A model generated the notes under the pieces. The model did no database searches and was not told where the DNA came from. It was given only the letters and a program-made list of their open reading frames with translations. DNA of 5,104 nucleotides from an uncultured Lachnospiraceae bacterium (GTDB taxonomy: Bacteria > Bacillota > Clostridia > Lachnospirales > Lachnospiraceae), in contig CAMAHO010000155.1 in the NCBI GenBank assembly GCA_945834545.1, positions 1 to 5,104 of the forward strand, in the 5' to 3' direction. Positions 4,632-5,104 of the stretch are shown here, one piece after another. Positions within the stretch are counted from its first letter, which is position 1. Every line of letters begins with the position of its first letter. The position numbers and the translations under genes are program-made.

Positions 4632-5104
4632 ATGAAGACCAAAGTTGCAATGATTTTTGGTGGCAAGAGTGTAGAACATGAGGTCTCAGTCATTTCCGGT
4701 ATTCAAGCCTATCTTAGTATGGATACCGAGAAATACGATGTCATCCCGGTATATATGACGAAGACAAACGAGATGTATGTGGGAGAGGAGATTGGAAAAA
4801 TTGAGGCCTATAAGGACATCCAGGGATTGCTTACAAAATCCCAAAGAGTCATTATGGTAAACGAGGGCGGCAAGGTCAGTCTGGTATCCTTTCCGTTAAA
4901 GACCTTTGGCAAGAAGGTGCATATTCCCATTGATGTTGCATTTCCGGTGGTTCACGGTACCAATGTGGAGGATGGTGCCTTCCAGGGGTATCTGAAGACC
5001 TTGGGAATTCCCTTTGTGGGCTGTGATGTGACAGCCTCTGCTATGGGAATGGATAAGTACATTCAAAAGACTCTGCTTCGGGAGAGTGAGGTGCCGGTTT
5101 TGGA
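4632..5104 (+). CDS. ddl: D-alanine--D-alanine ligase (DdlA type), N-terminal part, cut by window end
   Basis: 157 codons are present before the window ends; the family is usually about 350-380 residues. ATG 4632 follows the MurF-like stop by 12 nt and has GGAGGAG 6 nt upstream. Visible motifs: FGGKSVEHEVSVISG (9-23, with Glu15 aligning to the Glu that positions the first D-Ala in E. coli DdlB), FPVVHGTNVEDGAFQG (104-119) and LGIPFVGCDVTASAMGMDK (124-142), leading into the ATP-grasp domain. The long N-terminal domain resembles DdlA and VanA rather than short DdlB. The HGxxGEDG motif reads HGTNVEDG, with Val for the first Gly. It would join two D-amino acids using ATP in the cytosol, supplying the adjacent MurF-like enzyme. 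The omega-loop residues that separate D-Ala, D-Ser and D-Lac specificity lie beyond the window, so the second substrate is undetermined. Confidence 0.93.
   Translation, partial: MKTKVAMIFGGKSVEHEVSVISGIQAYLSMDTEKYDVIPVYMTKTNEMYVGEEIGKIEAYKDIQGLLTKSQRVIMVNEGGKVSLVSFPLKTFGKKVHIPIDVAFPVVHGTNVEDGAFQGYLKTLGIPFVGCDVTASAMGMDKYIQKTLLRESEVPVL

Overview
The window looks like chromosome of an anaerobic Firmicute, most likely a Clostridia/Lachnospiraceae member. Reasons: moderate GC, AGGAG-type ribosome binding sites, a FeoB-associated Cys-rich mini-protein, a RelQ-type small alarmone synthetase, and a membrane-anchored MurF-like ligase next to a D-Ala-D-Ala ligase. All recognised genes are on the + strand. 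The taxonomic call is inference from gene content, not from a database match.

Layout. (1) 2-163: last 53 codons of a ComEC/Rec2-type metallo-beta-lactamase-fold protein, possibly decayed. (2) 164-990: a two-gene unit, a 51-residue FeoB-associated Cys-rich membrane protein whose stop overlaps the start of an isoprenylcysteine-methyltransferase-like integral membrane protein, closed by a 24-bp perfect palindrome that looks like a terminator. A GGGTACA-N19-TGTACCC palindrome lies on each side of this unit. (3) 991-1342: non-coding, with the second palindrome, a plausible sigma-A promoter and a six-unit 11-12 bp direct-repeat array at the predicted transcription start. (4) 1343-2020: small (p)ppGpp synthetase. 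(5) 2021-2278: a strong promoter followed about 47 nt later by an intrinsic terminator, then an AT-rich leader ending in an unusual ribosome-binding region. (6) 2279-5104: a tight operon of alpha/beta hydrolase, membrane-anchored MurF-like ligase and D-Ala-D-Ala ligase (cut by the window end).

How the genes may work together. The last three genes (gaps of 1 and 12 nt) read as a peptidoglycan stem-peptide module: the Ddl-type ligase makes a D,D-dipeptide and the MurF-like ligase would attach it. The MurF-like protein has a multi-pass membrane domain where canonical MurF has its UDP-sugar-tripeptide-binding domain, so a lipid-linked acceptor at the membrane is a reasonable hypothesis. The hydrolase has an intact catalytic triad but its substrate is unknown. 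The adjacent alarmone synthetase appears to be a separate transcription unit, although small alarmone synthetases are known to respond to cell-wall stress in other Firmicutes.

The most notable items are the membrane-anchored MurF/Ddl/hydrolase module, the repeat array at the synthetase promoter, the promoter-terminator pair with odd ribosome-binding region before the hydrolase, and the two matched palindromes flanking the Cys-rich protein/methyltransferase pair.
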